A stretch of 64,000 bases of DNA from CAIZGX01 sp044349305 (GCA_044349305.1 JBIKRF010000002.1:17678-81677); one strand, 5' to 3'. Positions 23,407-32,517 are shown, numbered from the stretch's first letter. Notes: generated by a model from the letters alone, not told the origin. Numbers and translations: made by a program.

Positions 23407-24696
23407 TTACTTCAATCGGTTCTTCGCAAAAGCGATGTACCGCTCCCAATCCCAACCAAGAATTTCATGCTCTCCTAAACGAAGATGATAAGCCATGTTT
23501 CCGAACTGAATACTTTCGTTAGGAGCAGGATATTTATATGGAAAAGAAATCGAAGTGTCATAAAGTGAATAAACACGCTGAGACTTGCAAAACGAAAGAT
23601 ACTCTCCTTCCGAATCTGCCCAAGAATCGCTGCTTGCGCTTCCAACGTACAAGGCGCGAGGAGCAACTAGTGAGAGTAGCATTTCTTGATCTACCAACAA
23701 CATGGAATCCTTTCCACTAAAACTTTGAAAATTCCGCGAGAACCAATAGGGAAAACGTTTGGTAATTCTTTCTATATCCTCACCACGCATCGTTCTGAAT
23801 TGAGCTGCCCCGGCGCAACCTGAATTATTGGAAACAACCATATCAAAACGCTCATCTAAAATTCCAGCCCAGAGGGCGGCTTTACCGATGCGAGAATGAC
23901 CAATGACAGCGGTCTTCGAATTCGCAGTTTCCGGTTGCAGTTCCAAATAAGATTGAAGTTCAGACAAACCCCAAGACCAAGCCGAAATACTTCCCCACTC
24001 ATTTCTCTTCCTCAAGTGAAGTCTTCCTTGCGCAAGTCCGTGAACACCGTTAAAAAAACCATTGTTTAAATCAATATCAAAATCGGCATAATGGGCCGTA
24101 ATCAACCCACATCCGCTTCCCACAATCAAATCAAGCGGCCAGCGATAAGCCTTTGTTCCTCGTGAGTTTTCAGTAACATGGTGTCTGTGTGTTTGTACTC
24201 CAGCATTGTTCATGACAAAACGCTCAGAATGGGTCAGTGTTTTAAGCGTGTCAATTGTACTATTCCCAAAAAAGTTTAATCCAACAAAGACAATCGGATC
24301 CTTCACATTCAATGGCAGAAAACGTGAAAAATAAGAAGTCAGTTTTCTTCCTTTTAATTTATACTCGGCCTTAATTTCTGTGTGTTCCATTCGCACACCC
24401 TTCACAAAAAAAGTATCGACACTTAAAATTGAATACGACACATCAGGCTTGAATTCGGGACGCTTTCCAAAAACATAATCCTCGTAATAATTAATCAGTT
24501 CCGGTTTTCGTTTGCTCTCCCAAGTTTTAATGTCATTCACTTCACTTCCATCGAAACAATTGCGAACTTCTTGTATGGCGGGATTTACTTTTCTCAATTC
24601 AACGGCATGAACCTTTTCAATGGAGCGCACGCACGAATCGAAAGAGAAAACGATAAAGCTTCCAACTAAAAACAACAGGAGAGAAAATTTATTCAT
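23407..24696 (-). CDS. CE15-like glucuronoyl esterase
   Basis: 429 residues from ATG 24696, starting with a signal sequence (MNKFSLLLFLVGSFIVFSF). The alpha/beta hydrolase core has the family nucleophile elbow GHSRIGKAALWAG (close to CE15 GCSRxGKGA, with His in place of Cys), the NNSGCAGAA strand after it, and a late catalytic-type His in HLRLGEHEILGWDWERY. CE15 enzymes split the ester between lignin and 4-O-methyl-glucuronic acid in xylan, so it fits plant biomass use. The start codon shares a base with the stop of the upstream membrane gene (TAATG). The longer open frame upstream lies inside that gene. Confidence 0.8.
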   Translation of the reverse strand: MNKFSLLLFLVGSFIVFSFDSCVRSIEKVHAVELRKVNPAIQEVRNCFDGSEVNDIKTWESKRKPELINYYEDYVFGKRPEFKPDVSYSILSVDTFFVKGVRMEHTEIKAEYKLKGRKLTSYFSRFLPLNVKDPIVFVGLNFFGNSTIDTLKTLTHSERFVMNNAGVQTHRHHVTENSRGTKAYRWPLDLIVGSGCGLITAHYADFDIDLNNGFFNGVHGLAQGRLHLRKRNEWGSISAWSWGLSELQSYLELQPETANSKTAVIGHSRIGKAALWAGILDERFDMVVSNNSGCAGAAQFRTMRGEDIERITKRFPYWFSRNFQSFSGKDSMLLVDQEMLLSLVAPRALYVGSASSDSWADSEGEYLSFCKSQRVYSLYDTSISFPYKYPAPNESIQFGNMAYHLRLGEHEILGWDWERYIAFAKNRLK

Positions 24697-25112
24697 TATT
24701 TCGAAAAGCGAAGCGCCAGTTTGTATCCTATCCAAGCCATCGGAATGTAGGCCAATCCTAAATCTAATGCATCGAACCACAAGGGAGATGGCAACTCAAA
24801 TACCATCCATGCCCCACCTAAGAAAAATAAAAAACCAACCAACAATGCTCGGAAGAACCTTCGATCTTTATTAAAAAGAGTAACCAAGAACGCTCCGATC
24901 AAAGTTCCAAAAGCGTGTGCTAGAAAGGGCATAATAAAATGCTTGGGTTCCATTACGGCCATTGCTGCTTTCAATCCCGCCTCCGTTGTTAAGTTCGAAC
25001 CAGCGGGAGGAGAAACGAATGCACCGCTGTAGTTAATGATTAATCCGTTTGCCATTCCGCCCGCCAACACGCAAGCGACAAACACCAATACATTCAGAAC
25101 AATTCCTTTCAT
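24696..25112 (-). CDS. Small four-helix integral membrane protein, unknown
   Basis: 138 residues from ATG 25112, with about four hydrophobic segments (near residues 2-24, 58-78, 88-106 and 115-132) and a motif-like HFIMPFLAHAFGTLIGA. Polar residues within the helices (HAFGT) suggest a channel or carrier, but I recognise no named family. It is coupled to the CE15-like gene by the TAATG junction and lies 34 nt downstream of the ion channel gene. Confidence 0.6.
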   Translation of the reverse strand: MKGIVLNVLVFVACVLAGGMANGLIINYSGAFVSPPAGSNLTTEAGLKAAMAVMEPKHFIMPFLAHAFGTLIGAFLVTLFNKDRRFFRALLVGFLFFLGGAWMVFELPSPLWFDALDLGLAYIPMAWIGYKLALRFSK

Positions 25113-25146
25113 AAATAACAATTACGGCGTGAAGATAAGTCGCCCT

Positions 25147-25854
25147 TCACGAATTATCTCGTCCGAAGTAACCTTTGCTTTCAACCTTATTAGAGAAGAA
25201 GTTAATGAAAAGCACAACGAACATCAGGAAGAAAAGCGACTGTGCACTAACCAAGAACTTACCCATTGGAGCCACTGGATAGTAATCACTAAATCCAATT
25301 GTCACCGAGGTTACGAAGGAGAAATAGATGGAATCAAACCAATGCGCAAAAGGCTTGTTGAGATAGTTTCCTCTTGCGTAAAACAGTCCGAATGTGAAAA
25401 CAATTTCAAGATAATTAATCAACAACAAGAGCATAGACCGTCTGTAAGACCTCGGCTTTGAAAACAAATCAGATGCAAAAATAAGAGTTGGGACGTAGAG
25501 CATGGTTTCAAGCAAAAACCAAACTAGTATATAGAATAACCACGTCTTATCCTGCCACCCGAAATAAATCACTAGGACTGGCAATACGGCTTTAATCAAA
25601 ACAAACAAGTCTATCGAGAGATCCGAATGCGCATTGCTTCTTCTTCCAAAAAATTCTTTTATGTACGTTCCAAGAAATAAAAATTGAGTCAAGGCCAGAA
25701 ACAAGCGCAGAACTTTTTCAATTCCAATGTCATCGTGATGCTCATTGTTCCAAATAGATTTGATATTATGAACGCGTCTACTCAGCGCACCAAAACCCTG
25801 TTGCTGTTTGCGTTCTGCTGAGCCCAATGCCATCTTTTTGATAAATTGTTTCAC
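25147..25854 (-). CDS. Potassium-channel-like ion channel protein
   Basis: This 235-residue protein has four to six hydrophobic helices and a pore region FVTSVTIGFSDYYPVAPMGK near residues 185-205, where TIGFSD replaces the canonical TVGYGD selectivity filter. This is a two-pore-helix ion channel domain (Ion_trans_2 type) with an N-terminal voltage-sensor-like portion that lacks a clear Arg ladder. No RCK/TrkA domain is attached. The altered filter leaves ion selectivity uncertain. Confidence 0.72.
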   Translation of the reverse strand: MKQFIKKMALGSAERKQQQGFGALSRRVHNIKSIWNNEHHDDIGIEKVLRLFLALTQFLFLGTYIKEFFGRRSNAHSDLSIDLFVLIKAVLPVLVIYFGWQDKTWLFYILVWFLLETMLYVPTLIFASDLFSKPRSYRRSMLLLLINYLEIVFTFGLFYARGNYLNKPFAHWFDSIYFSFVTSVTIGFSDYYPVAPMGKFLVSAQSLFFLMFVVLFINFFSNKVESKGYFGRDNS

Positions 25855-25897
25855 CTGATAAAGTTACGTAATGTTTTCTTCAAGCACTCCATGACAA

Positions 25898-26314
25898 TTA
25901 TCGCAAACACCACTGTTTCGGTGTGAGGACAGGTAACAGCGCATGTTTGTAATCTTTCACATTTCTAGTCACCAACACATCAATCCTTTTCGAGCGAAGA
26001 GCAGAAAAATATTGCACCCCGTCTTCGAAATCAGAAAACTTAGATTGAATGGAGTTTTCTATATCGTCGTTGTTAGCATCGATAATTCTAAAATGTTTAT
26101 TGACGAATAAAACGGAACTATTCGCAAATTTCACATCATGCAGTTTCCGAATAATGAAATGCATGTTCGCCAAAACAATTGAAGACGTGTAAAGTGCGCA
26201 CTTGCCCTGCTGATACTGACTAAACAAATTCTGAGCAAATTCGAAATAATCGTCTCGCTGTAAAACCAAATCCAGAATAACGTCTGAATCAACAAAGAGT
26301 CGCGGCTTATTCAT
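25898..26314 (-). CDS. PIN domain ribonuclease toxin, second copy
   Basis: This 138-residue PIN protein has FVDSDVILDLVL (first Asp), SDFEDGVQYFSA (central acidic pair) and VTRNVKDYKHA (last Asp), the same triad spacing as the copy at 9423-9842. Its start overlaps the antitoxin stop by 8 nt. It differs from copy 1 in most positions, so the two are diverged paralogues rather than a recent duplication. Confidence 0.82.
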   Translation of the reverse strand: MNKPRLFVDSDVILDLVLQRDDYFEFAQNLFSQYQQGKCALYTSSIVLANMHFIIRKLHDVKFANSSVLFVNKHFRIIDANNDDIENSIQSKFSDFEDGVQYFSALRSKRIDVLVTRNVKDYKHALLPVLTPKQWCLR

Positions 26315-26591
26315 TCTTATTCAACAAATAGTTCAAACGCTCTTCCTCTATATTGAGTTTTCGCTTGGCCTTCGATTTCTTCAAGAGCGAATGAAGGGCT
26401 TTCAACTCTATGTTCACGGGAACGTAATTTCCCGCATCCTTGTTCACCAAAGACGCCAAGTAATTTTCTACCAAAGATGAAATAGACTGGTTGTGCTCAG
26501 CCGCGTACCTCTTCGCTTTTTCAATAACTTCTTCACTCACGCTGAGCGTGAGCTTCGGACGATTTTCTGATTTAACTTTCACCTTTTTCAT
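26307..26591 (-). CDS. DUF6364-like antitoxin, second copy
   Basis: 94 residues from ATG 26591. The N-terminal half (PKLTLSVSEEVIEKAKRYAAEHNQSISSLVENYL) aligns well with the first antitoxin's TLIMDKKLIEEAKVYA...QSLSQLVSEQL, whereas the tail differs, as expected if it is specific to its own toxin. A GTG two codons upstream (26597) is possible, but TATATTTG ends exactly there, so ATG is preferred. The mRNA would be nearly leaderless. Confidence 0.75.
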   Translation of the reverse strand: MKKVKVKSENRPKLTLSVSEEVIEKAKRYAAEHNQSISSLVENYLASLVNKDAGNYVPVNIELKALHSLLKKSKAKRKLNIEEERLNYLLNKNE

Positions 26592-26596
26592 CCCCA

Positions 26597-26634
26597 CAAA
26601 TATACGTACACTTTAAATATTTATTATACGTATA
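26597..26634 (-). promoter_or_regulatory. Promoter and operator of PIN toxin-antitoxin pair 2
   Basis: On the minus strand TATATTTG (26604-26597) ends 5 nt before the ATG. TACGTA overlaps it upstream (26608-26603), and a perfect 10-bp palindrome TATACGTATA lies at 26625-26634. The ACGT centres are 24 bp apart. TACGTATATTTG matches the pair 1 element in 11 of 12 positions. Confidence 0.62.
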
Positions 26635-26665
26635 CTTTCAGGTCAAAAAAATTATCCGTCTTAAC

Positions 26666-26673
26666 TACCTTTG
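26666..26673 (+). promoter_or_regulatory. ftcD -7 element
   Basis: TACCTTTG fits TAnnTTTG and ends 18 nt before the ftcD ATG at 26692. Confidence 0.5.
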
Positions 26674-26691
26674 CACCCTTACTTCAACATT

Positions 26692-28374
26692 ATGAAAAAG
26701 ATTATCGAGTGCGTGCCGAACATTTCGGAAGGAAGAGACAAAGAGAAAATCAACACCATAGCACAAGCCGCTGCTGCTGTGCCCGGTGTAATGTTGCTCG
26801 ATGTGGATCCAGGGGCTTCTACGAACAGAACTGTCATTACCATTGCAGGTGAGCCGGAAGCAGTGCTCGAAGGCGCTTTTCAGCTGATGAAGAAAGCACA
26901 AGAACTCATTGACATGCGTTCACACAAAGGTGAACACCCTCGTCAAGGTGCCACAGATGTTTGTCCGCTTGTTCCCATTGCTGGAGTTACATTGGAAGAA
27001 TGCGCAGCGTATGCCCATCAATTGGGTGAGCGTGTTGGAAGAGAATTGGGAATACCCGGATATTTCTATGAGGCCGCTGCGAAGCAAGAAGTTCGTGCGA
27101 ATTTGGCGAATTGCAGAAAAGGTGAATACGAGGCGATAGAAAAAATTTCCACTTCAGAATGGACTCCCGATTTCGGTCCGAATGAAGTAACCGAAAGCGT
27201 TCGCAAGTCTGGAATCACAACCATTGGTGCTCGCGATTTCTTAGTGGCGTATAACGTGAATTTGAATACTACTTCTACACGTCGTGCAAACGCTATTGCT
27301 TTCGACATTCGCGAAGCTGGACGTGTTTTAAATGAAGGTGGAAAGCCTGTGTTGGATGAAAACGGAGAGCCTAAGCGCATTCCAGGCACATTGAAATCTG
27401 TAAAAGGAATTGGGTGGTACATTGAAGAATATGGTGTGGCTCAATTGTCATTGAATCTAACGAACATTAACATCACCCCCGTTCACATTGCCTTTGAAGA
27501 GTCGTGTAATAAGGCTGCCGAGCGCGGTGTTCGTGTAACAGGAAGCGAATTGGTTGGATTAATTCCGAAGAAAAGTTTATTGGATGCCGCTGACTATTTC
27601 TTGAAAAAGCAAGAGCGTTCATTGGGAATATCAGACAACGAAAAAATCAAGATTGCTGTTAAGTCTTTGGGACTCGACGATCTCGCTCCTTTCAATCCAG
27701 AAGAGAAAATTATTGAATTCATTATTGAAAAGAATTTAGGAGGTGGAAAGAAATTGGTTGACATGAGCTTAACAGCTTTTGCCAATGAAACATTAAGCGA
27801 ATCTCCAGCACCAGGTGGTGGATCTGTTAGTGCCTATTGCGGCGCTATGGGAGCTGCTTTAGCTGGGATGGTAGCAAACCTTAGCGCACACAAACGCGGA
27901 TGGGATGCTCGTTGGGAAGAGTTCTCGAATTGGGCTGTAAAGGCCAAAGAAATTCAAGATGAATTGAATTGGTTAGTCGATGAAGACACTCAGTCATTCA
28001 ATAAGATTATGGAAGCTTTCGGATTACCGAAAAATTCTGATGAAGAAAAAGCAGCGCGTACAGAAGCCATTCAAGGTGCATCTAAATACGCGATGGAAAT
28101 TCCCTTGCGCACAGCGCGCGTTGCATTTAAGGCCTTTGAAGTTTGTGAAGCCATGATTGAAATCGGCAATCCGAATTCTGTTACCGACGCTGGCGTTGGC
28201 GCTTTGGCTATTCGTACTGCCGTGCTTGGCGCGTGTTACAACGTACGCGTTAATGCTGGAGGAATTTCAGACAAATCGTTTACAGAGAAATTGTTGGCTG
28301 AAGCATCTCATTTGGAAAAACTAACCGATGCTAAAGACGAAGAATTGCGGATAAAGGTTTTGAAGAAAATTTAA
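26692..28374 (+). CDS. ftcD: Glutamate formimidoyltransferase / formimidoyltetrahydrofolate cyclodeaminase
   Basis: This 560-residue bifunctional enzyme starts at ATG 26692 (MKKIIECVPNISEGRD, the formiminotransferase signature). Residues 1-300 form the transferase, with RTVITIAGEP, HKGEHPRQGATDVCPLVPI and AYNVNLNT. Residues 350-560 form the cyclodeaminase, with ETLSESPAPGGGSVSAYCGAMGAAL and NPNSVTDAGVGALAIRTA. It moves the formimino group from N-formimino-glutamate to tetrahydrofolate and closes it to methenyl-THF at the end of histidine breakdown. Other hut genes are not in the window. It is a monocistronic-looking gene with its own promoter. Confidence 0.93.
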   Translation: MKKIIECVPNISEGRDKEKINTIAQAAAAVPGVMLLDVDPGASTNRTVITIAGEPEAVLEGAFQLMKKAQELIDMRSHKGEHPRQGATDVCPLVPIAGVTLEECAAYAHQLGERVGRELGIPGYFYEAAAKQEVRANLANCRKGEYEAIEKISTSEWTPDFGPNEVTESVRKSGITTIGARDFLVAYNVNLNTTSTRRANAIAFDIREAGRVLNEGGKPVLDENGEPKRIPGTLKSVKGIGWYIEEYGVAQLSLNLTNINITPVHIAFEESCNKAAERGVRVTGSELVGLIPKKSLLDAADYFLKKQERSLGISDNEKIKIAVKSLGLDDLAPFNPEEKIIEFIIEKNLGGGKKLVDMSLTAFANETLSESPAPGGGSVSAYCGAMGAALAGMVANLSAHKRGWDARWEEFSNWAVKAKEIQDELNWLVDEDTQSFNKIMEAFGLPKNSDEEKAARTEAIQGASKYAMEIPLRTARVAFKAFEVCEAMIEIGNPNSVTDAGVGALAIRTAVLGACYNVRVNAGGISDKSFTEKLLAEASHLEKLTDAKDEELRIKVLKKI

Positions 28375-28430
28375 AAATATTTTTTTGATTGAAAACTCTT
28401 TTCATTGCACGAATCCACTAAATTTATATC

Positions 28431-29159
28431 ATGAATAAACTAATCACACTTTCTTCACTTGTTATTTTGTTTGCCTCGACCGCATCGGCGCAAAGTTTAA
28501 AGGATCTTAAAAAACAAGCAGAACAAAAACTTCAGCAAACTGGAACTTCATCTGGATTTAGTGAAGAAGAAGCTGGTCGCGCCTTGAAAGAAGCATTAAG
28601 TAAAGGTGCTACAACGGGCACAGAGTTGGTTTCAAAAACAGATGGTTATTTCGGCAATCCAAAAATTAAAATACCCTTCCCTCCAGATGCAAAAAAGGTA
28701 GAGGATAAACTTCGCGGCCTTGGCATGAATAAAGAATGTGATGATGTTATTCTATCTCTTAATCGCGCAGCTGAAGATGCTGGAAGAGCAGCGAAAGACA
28801 TTTTCATTCGCGCTATTTCAGACATGACAATCACCGATGCCATTAACATTGTTCGTGGAGGTGACAATGCCGGAACTGAATATTTAAAATCAAAAACGCG
28901 CATGGCGTTGGTGAATGCTTTCAAACCAATTATTAAAACTTCACTCGATAAAGTGGGTGCTACAAAGAATTGGGAATTCGTAATTACCCGTTACAACAAA
29001 ATTCCAATGGTTGAAAAGGTAAACCCAGACTTGGTTCAATTCGCCACCGAACGCGCCATTGATGGACTTTTTGTTAAAGTTGCGGAAGAAGAATTACTTA
29101 TTCGCAAAGATCCAATTGCACGCACTTCTGATCTGTTGAAGAAGGTTTTTGGAGGGTAG
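28431..29159 (+). CDS. DUF4197 periplasmic protein
   Basis: This 242-residue protein has a Sec signal peptide (residues 1-20, cut after SASA) and then the DUF4197 domain: NPKIKIPFPPDAKKVEDKLRGLGM near residue 74, and ISDMTITDAINIVRGGDNAGTEYLKSKT near 130. It is mostly helical. DUF4197 proteins are found across Bacteroidota and Proteobacteria without a known role. It converges on selO with 2 nt between stops, and I see no terminator there. Confidence 0.85.
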   Translation: MNKLITLSSLVILFASTASAQSLKDLKKQAEQKLQQTGTSSGFSEEEAGRALKEALSKGATTGTELVSKTDGYFGNPKIKIPFPPDAKKVEDKLRGLGMNKECDDVILSLNRAAEDAGRAAKDIFIRAISDMTITDAINIVRGGDNAGTEYLKSKTRMALVNAFKPIIKTSLDKVGATKNWEFVITRYNKIPMVEKVNPDLVQFATERAIDGLFVKVAEEELLIRKDPIARTSDLLKKVFGG

Positions 29160-29161
29160 TA

Positions 29162-30556
29162 TTACGTACCGCAAAACGTTTTAAAACTCAAATCACTCTT
29201 CGGATTGAAGATTGAGAAACAATCTTCTTCCAGCATAGATTCATAAGGACGTTGGAGTCGTTCTTGGTATTCATGGAACAATTGCCAATTGTCGTTTTCT
29301 ACGGCTTCATTCAAAACGCGTTCAACCCATTCATTGCGAGGAATGACAATTGGATTTGAATTTCCAATTTCAATTTGAAGAAAATTCTCTTTTCTTGAAA
29401 GCCAATGTTCAAAGCGCAAACTGGTCAACAAATAAACTTCACTCACTTCCTTCCCTTCCAAAAACAAAAATGAATTGGTGTAATCCGATTGCGTTTCTTC
29501 CATAATTTCCAGGAATTCTTCCACCCACTCTCTTCCTTCTTGAGTTGAAATTTCAACACCTAATTTTCTTCCCATCATGGAATAATAGGCATTTCCAAAA
29601 TGTGTTGGAAAAGCATCTATCACTTCAATAGCCATTTCCTTTGCAACCTCAGCGTTTTCATGAATCAAGGGCATAAGACTATTCGCAAAGACCCATAGAT
29701 TCCACTGCGCAATGCCGGGTTGATTTGCAAAGGCATATCTTCCTTGGGTGTCGATGGAGCTGAAGCACGTGTTGCCTTTGTATACATTCATGAAAGCACA
29801 CGGACCATAGTCAATCGTCTCTCCTGCAATACTCATGTTATCGGTATTCATGACACCGTGAATAAATCCAACACGCATCCAATCCACAATCAATTCAATC
29901 TGCACACGAACAACTTCCTTCAACAATTCTAAATACGGATTTTCTAAACTCGCACAATGCGGATAATGTCGAGCAATGGTATAATCGGCTAATGCTTTCA
30001 ACTTGTTTACATCGTCTTGAACAAGCCCATACTCAAACGTCCCCACACGCAAGTGACTCGACGCCATGCGTGCGAGCACTCCTCCCTTCTCCATTCCGTT
30101 CCGATAAATAGCATCGCCTGTATCCACAACTGCCAATGTTCTTGTTGTTGGAATACCCAATGCGTGAATGGCTTCACTCATAATTGCTTCACGCAGCATT
30201 GCCTTCAGCGTTGCTCGACCATCGCCTCGGCGTGAGTAAACCGTGGGACCACTTCCCTTCAAATGAACATCGAAAAGTTTTCCTTCTATATTATTCCATT
30301 CATCTATCAACGCTGCTCTTCCATCACCCAGAATATTGAAGTGACCGAACTGATGTCCGGCATAGGCCATAGCAAGTGTTTCTTTCAACCAAGCACTCTC
30401 ACCATTAATCATTGATAGAAAATCATTCAATGAAAATCCATTTTGAAATTCAGAGGCAAAAGTTTCATTCCAAAAAACAAGTTGAGCCTTTTCAAATTTC
30501 AAAGGCGATGCTTCCAAATAAAAAACCGAAGGCAATTGCGAATAATTCAACTTCAT
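29162..30556 (-). CDS. selO: SelO/YdiU pseudokinase-fold protein adenylyltransferase
   Basis: This 464-residue protein is the typical UPF0061 length. Signature segments are AMAYAGHQFGHFNILGDGRA near residue 63, LKGSGPTVYSRRGDGRATLKAMLRE at 99-123, GIPTTRTLAV near 134, and HGVMNTDNMSIAGETIDYGPCAFM near 233 with the metal-binding Asn/Asp. SelO transfers AMP to Ser/Thr/Tyr of redox-related proteins. Cys462, third from the end, occupies the position of selenocysteine in human SELENOO, and Cys264 lies where the E. coli disulfide partner is expected. It overlaps oxyR by 4 nt (oxyR upstream), which links it to peroxide control. Confidence 0.9.
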   Translation of the reverse strand: MKLNYSQLPSVFYLEASPLKFEKAQLVFWNETFASEFQNGFSLNDFLSMINGESAWLKETLAMAYAGHQFGHFNILGDGRAALIDEWNNIEGKLFDVHLKGSGPTVYSRRGDGRATLKAMLREAIMSEAIHALGIPTTRTLAVVDTGDAIYRNGMEKGGVLARMASSHLRVGTFEYGLVQDDVNKLKALADYTIARHYPHCASLENPYLELLKEVVRVQIELIVDWMRVGFIHGVMNTDNMSIAGETIDYGPCAFMNVYKGNTCFSSIDTQGRYAFANQPGIAQWNLWVFANSLMPLIHENAEVAKEMAIEVIDAFPTHFGNAYYSMMGRKLGVEISTQEGREWVEEFLEIMEETQSDYTNSFLFLEGKEVSEVYLLTSLRFEHWLSRKENFLQIEIGNSNPIVIPRNEWVERVLNEAVENDNWQLFHEYQERLQRPYESMLEEDCFSIFNPKSDLSFKTFCGT

Positions 30557-31440
30557 TTCACAGAAGGATTTAAAGCTTCAACAACAAAGGATACAACGCG
30601 TTTACGAGGATAGTCTTTCAAGCTCGTCAATTGAACCAAGCGCATAGGCACTGGCGGAGCAAACTCACGCACATTTGCGCGTTGCTTAGCAGACAAAAAT
30701 TGCGTCGAAGCTGCTGGTACCAAGGTCATGCCTCCATTCTCATCGACCAATCGAATGAGCGTTTGAATACTTCCTGCGTCGTAACTAATCTTCGATTTCT
30801 TTTTCTTTTTGAAACTACACACCTCCAAAGCCTGCTCGCGAAAACAATGCTCCTCGGACAGAAACCACAACTTCTCGGAAGCAATGTGCTTCGGTTGAAT
30901 GAATTTTCGCGCCGGCATTTTCTCCAAAGGAGAAACATACGCGACAAACTCTTCTTCGTAAATGGGGTGAGACGTATAAAGGGAAGAATCACTTTCTGTA
31001 GCAAGAATAGCCAAATCAATCTCGCCTTGCGCCAAAGCCATTAAGGCTTTCTCGGTAGGAAGTTCTTGAATAATTATTTTCAAATCGTGTTCCTCCTTTT
31101 CAATATTCTTAATAAAATTCGGAACAACCGTTGATGCCAACGAAGGAATAACTGAAACACGAATTTCTCCATCGAGCCCTTTCGAAATCTCTTTCGAAAT
31201 CTCACGCATCATTTGCTGCTCGGCTAAAATTCGTTTTGCTTGATTCAACAACACCCTTCCCTCTTCGGTAAATTCTAAAGGTTGTGCGCCTCGTCGAACG
31301 ATCACAATTTCAAGCTCTTCTTCCAACTTCTTCACCATCATGGAAAGGGTTGGCTGGCTCACGAAACAAGCGGTTGCTGCGGCAACAAAATTCTTGTGTT
31401 TCTCTAATGCGACAATGTACTCGAGTTGTTGAAAGTTCAT
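30553..31440 (-). CDS. oxyR: OxyR-type LysR peroxide sensor
   Basis: This 295-residue LysR regulator has the helix-turn-helix FVAAATACFVSQPTLSMMVKKLEEEL at residues 18-43. The redox pair is Cys199 and Cys208 in HCFREQALEVC, the same numbers and spacing as E. coli OxyR. Oxidation to a disulfide switches the tetramer and its DNA contacts. An ATAG-N7-CTAT box lies between its own -7 element and its ATG, which suggests autoregulation. It is the first gene of an operon with selO. Its usual targets (katG, ahpCF, dps) are not in the window. Confidence 0.9.
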   Translation of the reverse strand: MNFQQLEYIVALEKHKNFVAAATACFVSQPTLSMMVKKLEEELEIVIVRRGAQPLEFTEEGRVLLNQAKRILAEQQMMREISKEISKGLDGEIRVSVIPSLASTVVPNFIKNIEKEEHDLKIIIQELPTEKALMALAQGEIDLAILATESDSSLYTSHPIYEEEFVAYVSPLEKMPARKFIQPKHIASEKLWFLSEEHCFREQALEVCSFKKKKKSKISYDAGSIQTLIRLVDENGGMTLVPAASTQFLSAKQRANVREFAPPVPMRLVQLTSLKDYPRKRVVSFVVEALNPSVK

Positions 31441-31466
31441 AGGTAAAATCTATACCTACAAAAATA
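31439..31466 (-). promoter_or_regulatory. oxyR promoter and OxyR-like binding box
   Basis: ATAG-GTAAAAT-CTAT at 31439-31453 fits the E. coli OxyR half-site consensus ATAGntnnnanCTAT at every defined base. It overlaps the start codon. The -7 element TATTTTTG (31466-31459) lies just upstream, so a bound protein would sit over the transcription start. Confidence 0.6.
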
Positions 31467-31475
31467 CAATCGTTT

Positions 31476-32480
31476 TTAGTAATACGGCACACAGATCTTT
31501 TTTAACGTTCCGTGTTTCAATTTGGGCGGCACAATATAAACTATAGAAAATTCCAAACCACCGCGTCCTGTGCTTGCCGGACGTAGAGTTGATGTGTTCA
31601 AATCGTAAGAAATTCCTACGCGCCACTCGTTGTATTCAGCGCCCAATTCGATCCAAGCCGCATCGCGAAACCTGCCGTGAATACCGGCAAACAAGCGTTG
31701 ATTCTCCCATTTTTCTGATGGAAGTTTGAAGTACACGCGTGAACCTAAAACCACCTCCTTCATTTCACCTTGAAGCTGAAATAAAGACAAAACCTCTAGT
31801 TCATACATTGCATTCAAGGGCAAACGTGCGCTTGCCTGAAAGGCATGACGCATGTCTAACAGAACGGCATTGTTGTCCTTGAAACTTTGCTTAGGACGAG
31901 TGATGTTGCTTACGGAATAGCCGGCATTCCATCGGAATACTTGTTGCTGCTTCTGAATGAAAAGAGCTAATCCTAGCGATGGGTAAAGCAGCGAAGTATT
32001 GGTATACGTTTCATTGTTTGAAAGGCTGGGATCGAAACTCAAACCGTTCCATTGTGAGTCGTAAACTAAGTCACTCGGATCAAACCCACGTGAAGTAATT
32101 CCCAATGAACCGCCACCTCTAATTTCAAGACTATCATTTGGCTTGTAAATGGTGTGAGCTGCTTGAAGCTGCAATTGCGAAGTTCTAAATCTCGAGTCTC
32201 CTGCCACATCGCTTCCCGCATTCAGCCCGAAAGACCATTGACTTGAGATGAACTCTTTGGCTTCAGCTGAAAATCCAAAAGTTTGATAAGGCGTTGTTAT
32301 ACTTCGCCATTGATTCCGTTGATTCGCTGCAAAACGAAACTGACCATTGAATGCCCCTACTTGAGCGCTGTTCTGCCAAAGCATGGCTTGATCGAACTGA
32401 CTGAAATGAATATCCTGTGCATAAGAGCGAAAGGAGAAAACAAACAATGCCAACAAGCAAGCAAGCTTACTCATTTTCAT
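31476..32480 (-). CDS. PorP/SprF family type IX secretion membrane protein
   Basis: About 334 residues from ATG 32480, with a signal peptide (SKLACLLALFVFSFRSYAQ) and the family opening DIHFSQFDQAMLWQNSAQVG...FRFAANQRNQWRSI. The rest is an outer-membrane beta-barrel pattern (alternating strands, e.g. WSFGLNAGSDVAGDSRFRTSQ). PorP/SprF proteins are barrels needed for the secretion or surface attachment of T9SS type B cargo. The type B protein encoded 37 nt upstream is its probable partner. Alternative starts at 32474 or 32510 are possible. Confidence 0.85.
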   Translation of the reverse strand: MKMSKLACLLALFVFSFRSYAQDIHFSQFDQAMLWQNSAQVGAFNGQFRFAANQRNQWRSITTPYQTFGFSAEAKEFISSQWSFGLNAGSDVAGDSRFRTSQLQLQAAHTIYKPNDSLEIRGGGSLGITSRGFDPSDLVYDSQWNGLSFDPSLSNNETYTNTSLLYPSLGLALFIQKQQQVFRWNAGYSVSNITRPKQSFKDNNAVLLDMRHAFQASARLPLNAMYELEVLSLFQLQGEMKEVVLGSRVYFKLPSEKWENQRLFAGIHGRFRDAAWIELGAEYNEWRVGISYDLNTSTLRPASTGRGGLEFSIVYIVPPKLKHGTLKKICVPYY

Positions 32481-32517
32481 TCTCTTCCCGTTTCTCTTTC
32501 TAATTATCATCCTGCAA

